DNA of 64,000 nt from Anadara kagoshimensis (Eukaryota > Mollusca > Bivalvia > Arcoida > Arcidae). The notes below the pieces were generated by a model. The model was not told the origin of the DNA and ran no database searches. It saw nothing but the letters and a program-made list of their open reading frames with translations. Below, one piece after another: positions 27,001-39,800 of the stretch. The stretch covers positions 36,123,581 through 36,187,580 of the forward strand of contig CM037857.1 in the NCBI GenBank assembly GCA_021292105.1. Reading direction: 5' to 3'. Every line of letters begins with the position of its first letter. Positions within the stretch are counted from its first letter, which is position 1. The translations under genes were made by a program, and so were the position numbers.

Positions 27001-29049
27001 AGACATTGATTTATAAATAAGTCACTTACTGGGGATGTATAAGAAATTAAATGATAAATCAACATATAATATTCCTCTGTATTTGATTAAAAATCGGTAT
27101 ATCACATCAGCTGGCATTGTATAAAATGTAGACTAGGTTACGGTAACTTTTTGGATTGGACCTTTGGACTGGACTCTTAAATTACACTTCTGACTTATAC
27201 TCCAAAATTGTACTTCTGTACTAAGACAGGACTGATTGTTTTTATTAAATGCTTACATAAACATAACAAGAGCCAAATCCAAGACTCTGATCCAAGAGTC
27301 TAGTCAATTATTCCTTCCAATCGAAATGTCTCAATCTGACCAGAGTCCAATACAGTCGATCAATCTATTCTACACTTTACACTTGAATGCTGTACAAGGT
27401 ATACCATAAATCATATGTTGTGTTAGCTGTGTGAAATATTAGTAACCAATATTAATACACATGGTGAGATTCTGGACACTTAGATTAATCTTCATATCTA
27501 CCCCCAGTTGGTCACTCCTGGTCAGTTTGTGGTTAATCTTTGCCTCATAATGACCACTTAACATCCCATCAGCAGGTTTTATCATTGATATTAATGACCT
27601 TCCCTATGTATTATATTCTATACAGATGTCATTAATTTTATCCAATATATAAGTATTTTTGTACCAATATATATGAGAACTTTGATGTTGTCAAAGTCAA
27701 ATATATGATATAATCCTCACATTATAATGTCTACCTGCTTATACAAAAAAACCTGTCTATAAGGGCAACTTGCTCAAGGAAACATATAATTAAGCTTGTT
27801 TTAACGGGATGGTCCTTTTATACAGGTCAGATACTTGTCAACAGTAATATTTTCCGGTTTTTTAAAGATCAGTCTCAGAGAAACTTCACAGAATTGTTCA
27901 TGGTGTTCTCAAGTGGTACCTCCTCACAGGAGTATTACATAGTTTTAATGATATACTTTTTCTACAGTTTTTCTTGAAAAGGTCATGATAATACATAGAC
28001 AATTTCTTTGACATTCATACCAATTTATGATGTTTTTATAGTAGTGACAATTCACAAAGTCAGAAAAAATCATACGTTCTATGTAACAGAAAAACACAAA
28101 AACAAACTTAGAAATGGATTTTGTAAACATTGAAATCTTTAAAAAATGGTTTACAAGAATTACAATATTTCATCAGTTTAACTTTACATATATATTTTGG
28201 ACTGTATATCAGTACTCTACAGTTATCCATATGGTATATTTCAGAGGTACAGAGATTCTCCCCAAAGCTGTATTTATATAAGATTTTGTTGTAAAATAAA
28301 CTGATTTCGTTTTGAATTATTTTTAGAAGAAATATGTAAATATTTTGTCAGTAGAGTATCCTATAGAGCAGAGTTTGATTTGTTCTAATATTTCAATTCT
28401 TAACCAGATACATGGATCCTTTGATCATTTCTGGCCAAACTTAATGAATTCAATGTGCTTCACTGAGGTATTTGCCTGTATAAGACACAGCAAAATTTGC
28501 AGCCAGTGGTTCTCAGAATTCATTGTTATTGAAAAAAACAACCCAAATTACTGTATATTGCTTTACTTTCATGATGTCAAATTTTCATGATTTGACTATT
28601 CCCATTGTATTTGCAACAGTTATTTTTGCGGTAAAACACGGGATAGAGAATATAGCGAAAATAAAACTACAGCAAAATATAAGCATTATACAGTATGCAA
28701 TTCTTTTTCAATAGAAATAATAATACATGTACTGGTGGTTGCACAAACTTTTTGAGATAAAATGATGTCATAGATGAATACATCACCCAGCTGCTAGGTA
28801 GGGGTACATTAGGAAATGGGCCTTATGTTTGGTGAGGATTGGTTGGAAGATCAGGAGAAAAATGTTATATGATATGATCTACACCATAAATAGGGTCTTT
28901 AAGTCATAACTGAAACTTAGTTTGCTCTGGTTTTTTCCACCATCTCAGTCTCTATATAATTGAAAACATCTTGACTTTAGTGTTAAACACCATTACTTTA
29001 TTCTACTCTCAAATGAAGTAAAATATTCTTGACTGGGACGTCAAACCCT

Positions 29050-29080
<31 letters not shown>

Positions 29081-32000
29081 TCAATCAAATCAATCAAATC
29101 AATCAATCAAATGAAGTTTTTTTTTATTGCTTAAACCAAATATAATAGATATTTGTTTAATGCACATGTAACTATCATACTGTATGTTCTGATATAACTT
29201 AATTATATGTTTTATCTTTCTATTTTCAGTCTCATCAATGCAAACAAGATCAAGTGTGTCAGAGCTGATACTTTCCGTGATCAACGCAAACTTAACTTAT
29301 TGTAAGTTTTTTTTAAAATATATATATATGTAGTGTACAAATTATGATTTTAAATCAATACTAGGATACTAGTAAGTTATGATTTTGTACAAGTTACACA
29401 AGTGTATCAACTTTTTTTTTAAATTATCCCATTTTTATCAAAGCGTGATGAAAAAAATTAATAGTAAAACATGTTATAAATATTTCCTAATAATGTTATG
29501 GTTTACTAGTGTAATGTTCATGCACAAATGATGAAAAGAGAAGAAAATACTGTTTGTTAACCCTACTTCAGAGAAAACAAAAATGCCAATATTTTGTAAA
29601 TTTTCATATTAAGGGGTACAAATCAATAGTTCATTTACCTACATGAGCCAAGTCATTCATTGCTAAAAATCCTAAATTCAAACTAATTCATGCATTATCT
29701 CCTTTAATGCACCAAAATATATTTTGGGTAGATGTTTACAATGATGTAGATTGCAATTTTAAAAATGTGCAGCATCAAGATCAGGATGTTTAGGCAAAGG
29801 TCTTCATTCTCCTGTAAAAGAGATATAAAGGTATATTGTTTTTTTTGTCTAGATCTTTGTATGATAACAGAATCCAGTCATTAGCCAATGGGACCTTTGA
29901 TCCTCTTGAAAAAATCCAGACTTTGTAAGTATATTAAAAGTTAGCCAAACTTATTATCATTCAAGTCTCAGCTGTAATACATACTCTTACGGTTAAACCT
30001 CCATTCTCCACCACCATTTGGTCAGTTAAATTTTGGCATTATGGAGGGATTTGGCTATTAACCATTGCTACCATTTGTTCAGTCAACTTTTGGCGTTATT
30101 AAGGGGTTTGGTGATAAATCAAGTGAGCGTTATGAAGAAAAACTTTATAGAAATGGATTTTAGGATTTCAAGATAGTGTGGCAATAAGTGAGATAGCAAA
30201 GTTATTGAGAGGCATTAAAACAAGTTTTTACTGGTAGTTACTACTAAATATGTGTTTTACTCAACATTTTTTGTCAGTAGCAACTTTGTCTCTTCACAAT
30301 TTCACTCTGCATGATTAATACTTCTGTACAAAAAAAATAAAAAAAAAGTACAAATATGGTTACTTATTTAGTACAGTTTATATTGTCGCAAATTCAGTCC
30401 AGTTGTGATGATTTGACAACTTTTGACAAAACTGATGTTCTTATAGCTTAATAGTTATGAGGCAGCTGTAATACAGTATAAGTACAAAATCATGTTATAA
30501 TATGTCAAAATTGCAAGATCTCATAAGACTAGGAATAGTAAAGTACTTTTTAATTTAAACATTCTTTAATTTTTCAGACATCTTGCCAGGAATCCATTTA
30601 TCTGTGATTGTAACCTTCAGTGGCTATCTAAATATCTCCATCGTAATCCTATTGAAACTAGTGGTGTTAGATGTGAATCCCCTAGACGAATGCAAAGAAA
30701 GAAAATCGCCCGTGCTCGACTTTCTAAATTCAAGTGCAAGGGTAAGTAAATCTGGTTAAATGGTAAAAACTGTTGAAAAAAGCTTAACTTGGAACAAAAT
30801 AACAAATGGAAGAAAAGGTCACACAATACGACTGTGTCAAGATAAACACACAATACGACTGTGTCAAGATAAACACACAATACGACTGTGTCAAGATAAA
30901 CATGCTTTGGAACCACTGATCACAACACTTTGAACAAACACTGGAGTCTTATTCCAGGCTTAAATTCAAAGATTTAAAATTTCCCAAAAATTCTTTTCCA
31001 TTTCAACATTAAAGCAGTTATATATCTGTCCAGCCTGTCCTAGCTGTACAGAGTACAGAACAGTAGTACATACAATATTTCCTGTGTCATTATGAGCACT
31101 GAAAGGTGTCCTTGTTAAGAGTTTTGATCAACTAAATTTGTGTTGACTAGTATTACATGCGAGCTACAGTGTTTTTCTGACAGCTCTTGTTATCCTCGCC
31201 TTTAAAAGAAAAAGGGTTATTAAATTTGACTTTCTGTCCATCCTTCCTTTCTTCTGCCCACCCTTCCAACCATTTGAAATTCTTGTCTGTGCTAATTCTC
31301 CAAGGCTATGAAGCCCTATTTCACAAAACTTGGTACAAAGTATCAACATACATAGGAGATGCGCATATTATTAACCCGAGTTCGTTTACTTATTTTCCTT
31401 TGAGTTATGTCTCTTTGAACATAAGTGCAAATCACAATAAAGAACCTTCTGGCGGGGATCCTAATTCACTGAATCTCCTTGTTTCTTTTTATTTTAAACT
31501 ATGTTTATGAAATTGTGAAAAGTTTATTACCAATATTTAATTATTTAGCATGAAAATTACCTGTTAATTAATTTAAACATTTTAATTATGCAATTCAGGA
31601 GCTGAAATTCACAGAACAAAGAATGCTGGGACCTGTATGATAGATATGGAATGTCCGCAGGCCTGTGTATGTATGGGGACCATCGTAGACTGCTCAAGTC
31701 GCCAGCTAACGTCTGTCCCATCAGATCTACCTATGTATACCACAGAACTGTGAGTTATTTTCAGTTATTACTTTACTTTTGTATTATCATCTTGGGGTTT
31801 ATTTTTCATATGAATTTGCTATATTGACCAATTGCACCTCTCAATAATGACCAGTCTATATAGACCAAAGGCTGATTGTTTCTTATAACAAATGTAAACA
31901 CTAGTTTGTAAAATTAAATTTTCTTTGACCTCTTGGGTGGCATAGCTGTACTGGTTTTATGGAACTGGTAAAAAATTTTACTTTGGCATAAAACACCATG

Positions 32001-33774
32001 TCTAGTACATACCACCCTCCCTCGTGATATGTACTGACTGAAGGTGTTACCTATTCCCTTCAGAGAATGATTGCAGTTATATCTAGATACATGTAACATA
32101 TAAGATTTTAGCTTTAATGAGTCGTATAATTTAAGTCATTATATTCTGTTTGATGACGGTAAAATAATTCAATAATTCTTTTATTACAGAAAATTAAATA
32201 ATAATCAGATAACAAGAATACCAACTGGAGTTTTTGGAAGAATGCCAAATCTGCAAATCTTGTAAGATCATCAATTTTTTTGCCTTAAATTACATGTAAA
32301 AATCTCTTTAAATTACATAGGTAATTAAACTTTCACCAAGCAGTAATTTGAACTGCAGAGTAATTTAGGTTACCGTTATTATGATCCATGAAATGTACTT
32401 GTATATATATATAATTATATCATGGTAACTCCTATATACCTGTAAATAAAGTACATTAACTCATCTGGCAGATAAGTTAAACTCTTTATTTAGTTCTAAT
32501 TAATTTTCTTTGTAATTTTTGAAACTTGATTTCTTTGTAATCTTTTAAATTCAAAAGTTTGGTTTTATCAAAAACACTTAAAGTCACATCATAGTATGCA
32601 TTTCAAATTCACAGCAAAGTCAAACTGTAAATTTTGGCCTCTATCCTTGTATATGCATGTCTGTCTATCTGTTATTCCATGGTAGGCTACTGTTCAAGCT
32701 TTGACACAATAGTTAACACCCATTAATTATCATTACTGGTAATACATTCCTGCCCAGGATGTCTAAAATTGTGTGTGATGATAGGGAGTGACCTGCTTGA
32801 ATATGTTGGTTTTTAATGGGTTCTTAATTACTAGAGTCTGAATCAGTGAGCTAGCTTACTCAAATTTACATATTCTTTTGCATAAGAAATAAAGCTTATT
32901 TTTAATTTACCATTAATTTATTTGACAGGCAGAGTTTTGAAATTAGTAAAAATATATGTTAAAAAGTTTGTATATAATTTTTGTGGTACAAAATATACCA
33001 ATATATCATTTAAACTTCTACTGGTATTTGTAAACAACTTTGATCACATACATTTGTGATAAATATTACATGTAGAGTTATTTATTGTAGAAATTTAGCC
33101 AATAACCACATTGAAACAATAGATGATGGGGCTTTTACAGGTGCAGAAAGATTGTCAGAAATGTAAGCTTTATTATAGGACATTAATTTAAACATCAAGT
33201 CATGCTTGTTCTGTACTTCTACAAAATAGCTGACTTGATAAATGATAGAGATTATGTAACAAGTCCACAATTTTTTAGTTTTGTCTCCATTAGCATACAT
33301 TTTAAACATCGTAGTCTCACTTGGCATACATTTTAAAATTTCCAAATTTTATCCAAGACCCTGACACCTGGCTATAGTCTATTTCATAAATACCAGTATG
33401 CATATCATAACAATATGTTTTAACAAAACACCCATAATCAAGTTTAGTTTAAAAAGAAATGTATAAAAAATATAATAAAAAATAATATGAATAATTCTTA
33501 AATTCAAATAATTGAAAAATAGATAATTGAATTAATAATTTAGTAAATAAATAAATTATTTTCTTTAGAAAATTTCATAATTATACATTATCATTATTAT
33601 TTTCATGAAATATCTAGCTTAGTAAAATGAAACACTGAATAAATTGCATCTTTTACTTTATTATTTATTTATTTATTATTTATTTATTAACAGAAATCTC
33701 TCAAATAATCGTGTAAGCAGAGTTACTGGTAGTATGATGAGTGGTCTGACTAGTCTTCAAACATTGTAAGTCTC

Positions 33775-33829
<55 letters not shown>

Positions 33830-36800
33830 CACATACACACAGAAAAAAAAATCCTCACTAACAAGCATAAAGAGTAGCACCTTACACCTAACACAATTCC
33901 ATTGCCTGGATTTAAAACAGCTAGTAGTAAAATAAATGTTTATAAAAAGTACTAGTACTGTCTACATTTAAGAAGGAAAGAACCAATCTGACCAATCAAG
34001 TTTATTTATTTGTCCAGATCAGTACATTTTTAGTGCCCAAGGTTGCCATTTAGTTACTTTCTTATCCCTTAGTGTTTGATTTTGATACAGTTTTCATACA
34101 AAAAGTCCGAATTTTTAGTACTTTTAATTAAAAAAATCCATCAAAATGGGAAAACTCCATCTAATTTGACCTTTTTATTTTATCCGTTCGTTTATCCATT
34201 TTAATGGTACAAATCCGTCAAAAACGATAAATCCATCAAATTGGTCCACCTGAAAAACCATATATACGGTAAGGCATAGAATATAATATTTATATAATAT
34301 ATAATGTGTCTATTTAACAGATCTCTGGAGAGAAACAGAATCACATGTATCAGTAACACATCATTTGCAGAAACAGTAGAACTTCGACAATTGTAAGTAT
34401 CATCTAAATATATACTGTAATTACATAAAGTTTTATGCTATTGATTACTTTTTTATCATTAGAGATATATTGACATGTAATTTTACGAGGACTCCTGGTC
34501 ACAAATTTATATATCACAGGAATATTCCAATAATTGCTAAAATTAAAAAGCCAAATTGAAAATCATGACGTCATTCGACTATGACCTTGGAAGTAAAATA
34601 TATCAAGACAAAAATATCTTTAGAAAGGGAGATAATTGCCTTTTGATCACGAATTTAATATTTACGCAAATTTACATATTTGCAAAATGACACCTAGGAG
34701 TTGATACACGAAATTTGACACTTAAAGTTATCTACAGTACTTTTATTTCCTGATTTCCTGTCCTTGGAGGATAGTTTGAGAAAATGGCAACTGAATTTAC
34801 AATGTATAAATTTAACATTCACATCTTTTCACATTTTGTAATTATCATAATTTGAACATGAAAATAAAATGAAAATGAAAATTTCACTGTGTATTTATTA
34901 GTATTCATAGTGATTTAGACTTATTTGGGAAGAAACTTTTGCAGCAGATGTGGGTAATTGACATATCGCTGGCCATGCCTTTTATGTTCCGAGACTGGCC
35001 GCCATCAGGATACCAAAGCAGCATCATGGCAACTGATGAGGTACTAGCCTCAGTGACGTCATTAAATGGCACAATGCAGGTTGAGATTTCATTCTTTTTG
35101 TGTGTAATTAAAGCAAGGCAGTCTTTTATCGGAATATTGTGGGCGTGGCTGGCGATTGTCAATTGAAACACCAAACATCTGACTTTGGAGAAAAAAAAGT
35201 TGGCTTATCTTTACTATTATAATCAAACAACTTTAGTGATAATTAAGAATTTTCCTCTGTAAATGGCTCCTATATTTGACTTATGAATTCCAGCATTTAA
35301 AAGGTGACAAAAAATTATCATGCAAAATCTTAATATTGAAATTTAATTTTCTGTTATTTTATTTTTAGGTCACTTTTGATAATCAGATTCGGTGTATCAA
35401 GGAGGGAGCATTTGATAGGCTGCATTTCTTATCAACTTTGTAAGTATATGTACTGGTGTATCAAAACAGCTAGGAAGTCCAACTCAAACTTTCATAAGAT
35501 TTATATAGAGGTAGCTTTTCATACAGATTCATACATGATCATTAATTCAAACATTTATTTCCGAAAAATGTATTGATGTACGAGTATGTATCCTTTGACT
35601 TGATTTGTAATTTTTAAGGATGTAATGAAAAAAAACTTAATTGACAAAAAAGTAATTTAACCAGGAATAGCTCAGTTGTAAACAGCAATAGTTAAGTTGT
35701 CTTATTTTTGGTTCCATTATTTTTTCAGAAATTTGGAAGCTAACCCATTTAATTGTAACTGTAACTTGGGTTGGTTCTCGGAATGGTTGAAGCGACGATT
35801 TGTTATAACTGGAAGTCCAACCTGCTTCACACCACATAAACTTAAAGATATGCCTATACAGGACCTCCGTGATAAAGATTTTACATGTGAAGGTATGGGA
35901 AAATATCAAAGACACTACCACTGTTTGGACATTATAAAGACATTTGACAATAAATTGAGAAAGACTTATAATGATAAAGAAAGGCATAGAAGAAAAAACT
36001 TTCAGACTTTTAAAAACCAAAAGTAATAAGCAATGTGAACTATCAACTAAGGGACATTATTACAATTATTATTGCATTTGTAAAGTTGTGTATATGTTCA
36101 TATGTTTATTTTTTTCTAATCCTCTGAATTGTGATTTGGATTGGTATGTGTTTATCCTCCACCTTTCAAAGAAAGAGGAGATATTAAATTTGAGTTTCCA
36201 TCCATCCGTCCTTCCACGCAAATTTTCTAAAGCTATAAACCACTATTTCATGAAACTTGCTTCAAAGCATCAGCATGTACATACCGTTAACCGAGTTGGT
36301 TTGCTTATTTTCCTTAGAGGTGTGTCCCTTTGAACATAAGTGCAAATCACAAAAAAAAACTGCTGGCAGGGGATCCTAATTCACTGAATTTACTTATTGA
36401 TTTTGACTTGATATTTATATACATGTATTTATATTTTGATTGCAGAGAACAATGAAGCTGGATGTAACGTTGGAATTCCACCTTGTTGCTCTGATGATCC
36501 TCTAGGTAAGTCATATGACTATAGTTATGGTTTCTTACGTATTTCATTTGATGAAGAACCCTTAATTTAAATTCTAACAATGCTGAACTTTGAAACATCA
36601 CCAAAAGACAGACAAATTATCATAGAAATGTTTTTTTGTAAAATTCATCATAAAATTGTTCGGTACTTATGATCACATGTTTGTGATATTTATTTCATTT
36701 CTTTAGTAGTTGCACCACTTCATTATCAGTACAATTGCACATGTGTTTTGTTTCAAAAGTCACAAAATTGGAGAACTACAATCCTACCTGCCTTTTTTTA

Positions 36801-39800
36801 GTTACCTGTGTATTCACAACAACACCTGATAAAGATCAGAAAAGTTGTACCATTCTTCTTTAACTTTGTTATTTTAAGCTGTTCTTAAACCTTTCAATAA
36901 TCAAGAATGGATGGTCCGTATTTATGTTTTAATTGGAGATGCTCATCTTATTGTAATTTGCTATAATTTTTCCTTGTTATAATTTTCAGCTTCAGTTGAT
37001 AGTTGTGATCCGCGAGCTTATTGTCCCCCTCAGTGTACATGTAGTGGTACTGTGGTCAGATGTAGTAGACAGGGTCTAACAGCAGTCCCAAGACATATCC
37101 CTCTGGATACAACAGAACTGTAAGTTGATGTGTTTGTGAGTTACTGTAGGGTATGTGGTAGATGATGTCAAGTTCATGTTTATTTTCAGTTTTTTTTTCT
37201 ATTGAATAAAGAGAGCATCATATTTAAATTATTTTTAAACTTTGTAACTAGATTTTAAATGATTGTTTGTACTTGAAAAAAGAAGTATTGCAATAATAAC
37301 TGTGTATTGCTGTAAACTAAAACATTTTCATGAGAATGACCCAAAAACTTAGTTACAAATGAAATTTGGACATCCAATCTTGGTTGATTAATTAGCTATT
37401 ATTGATCAATATTTATTTTTAATTATTTTACTTTTATGAAAAATAAGCATATCACAAATATCACAAAAAAGCAAAGTCTGCGAAAAAGGTGATACAAGTA
37501 TCATAAAAAATTATCAACCTTTAATTACAGGTATCTTGATGTTAACAATATAACACACCTGCCTAATGAAATCGGACGACTGACAAAACTTCGAAGATTG
37601 TAAGTATTATATATTTTTGTTATCACTTAAGACCATATAGTGGCTGAGTGGTTAAAGCATTAACCTTCCAATCTGAGCCATTAATCTGCTTCAGGGTCAA
37701 CTCCTAAGTACACATGCTTAAAAGAAGGATTTTTCTCATTATAGCAGATATATACATGTATATGGTTTTTGTGTCATCTCAGTTTAATGTGGAATGTTAA
37801 TATGTGATAATGTTAGTCAGTAAACTGCAGAGGTTCTCTAAAAGTCACTATAAGCATGAGAAATATTAAGCACGTCTGACACAGTTTTATAAACTGTAAC
37901 CATAGACAATCGCCAGTTCTTGTGTAATAGGATAGGAAAAAATGCAGCGGTCAAAATCATTACTCGAACTCCTGACCTTCCCAATACTAATCGGGACACT
38001 CTTCTGACTGACATGTCATCCAGTCATCTATCAAGGTTGGTCTTGCCACTTGTTGTTGTTAGGATTTCTAGCCTCTGTGGTCTCACCACTGCATCACTGT
38101 TATCACAGTGTACTTTGCTGTAAACTTATGTGTGAGTAAGCCACAGGGGAGTCATATGATGCAAATTCTGTTCCAGAGTTAAACTGACCAGTTTCGGATA
38201 TTTAGGGAACACATGCAGTTTGATTATTCTATTGCTAAGTAACTAATCTATAACATGCACCACTTTTGGTTTCTATCAGCTTTCAGTATATACAGGTGTA
38301 TTTTTTAAAATAAAAAGAACAAAAATTCCTTATTTAGAATTACTTATAACTTTTTAAACATTATGACCTTTCATTTGATGTACAATGTTTAAAGTACAAG
38401 TTGTATTTTTCAGGGACCTAAGTAATAACAAGTTGGTGACATTATCAGAAAATATATTTTCAAACTTCACCAATTTAGCTACATTGTAAGTATGCTTTTT
38501 TATAAACTAAAATATTCAATCAAATTTGAGTTAAGATTAAATACAAGCAATTGATCAATGAATTAAAGATATTTTAATCAGTACTTATTTCAATTTTTAA
38601 AAGATACATTTTTACAAAAAAAAAAATATTAATTCATTATTATTATCTATTTTATCACTATACCAAATAATCAGAAAATAGATTGAATTATTGGCAAAAG
38701 GGAGACAACTCTTATGTTTGACAATGTTAGAATATGTTTCCATTTTATCTATATTTTATATTTAACCTTAATAAACATTTGAGCTAAAACTTTACTCTTT
38801 ATTGTTTGCAGGATACTTAGTTACAACAACTTGGAATGTATAGCACATAATAGTTTTGCTGATCTGAGACAGTTAAGAATATTGTAAGTAGAAACGTTTG
38901 TGTTACAGAAACAATTATCTCCCTTAGCAGATCAGTCACTTAATGTGCACTTGTTCCAAAAAAACTTCAATTTTAGATTTAGTGGTGGTGTTCATCCAGT
39001 TGAAAAGGTCCATATTAACAGCATTGTTATTAATAAAGATGTAATGCATAATGATTTATTAGATGAACATTTAAAAGAAAAAAGCTCATCAATAAAAGGG
39101 CAAGGTTACACATGTAGTACTGTACAAGAAAAAACATTAACAGTAGGAAACTTTCGTGGTTTTGATCTTTTTAATTATTTTGAAGTAAGAAATTTTCACG
39201 GTACTGACTATAGGGAAGAAAGTGTACAAAGGGAAATAAGAAACTTTCCTTGAGCAGAAATATCTGCGGTACAAAAATTACTGTGAAAATCCTGAATATT
39301 TCTTCCTGGTAAATGTAACATATTATACAGTATGTATTATGTGGCTGATTTATTGTAAGATGGCCAGGTTTGGAAATGATAAAATAGTGTCCAGTGTTAT
39401 GGAATACAGGTAAATGAAACAAGTTATACATTAAAAATAGAAAGAAACAAAAGAAAAAAAACCTATGTAGGAAGTTCATAAAATGCAGGTATTTGGTTTA
39501 CCTGTGTCAGTTTTGATATGCTACAGAGATTTTATTGTCACCTTTATCCAATCAGTTGATGGTCTATAAACTAAACGTTTGAATGTGTCACTTTTACAAA
39601 TAACTAACATTTAGTTATTTTTCACATTTTAGGTCATTACACAGTAATAATATGTCAACTATTCCATATGGAGCCTTCAGAGATCTACAGGCGCTGACTC
39701 ATCTGTAAGTTCTTATATTATATAATTTAAACCTTTCATTACACAATAGTTTTTTGAGCCTCAAACACTTTTATTTTCTTGTGTAATACGTCACTACAGC

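Noticed and set aside
31187-31510. 107-residue open frame
   Set aside because: Lies within a dispersed repeat whose other copy does not keep the frame.
34905-35174. Overlapping 75- and 89-residue open frames on both strands
   Set aside because: Intronic, no phase-compatible splice sites, no similarity to Slit.
35697-36333. Longer open frames running through and past the D3 LRRCT exon
   Set aside because: The exon ends at 35892 by its 164-nt length and phase; the extension is intron and then a dispersed repeat.
38900-39253. 117-residue open frame in the D4 intron
   Set aside because: No matching splice sites, no recognisable domain; exon 38812-38883 splices cleanly past it to 39633.
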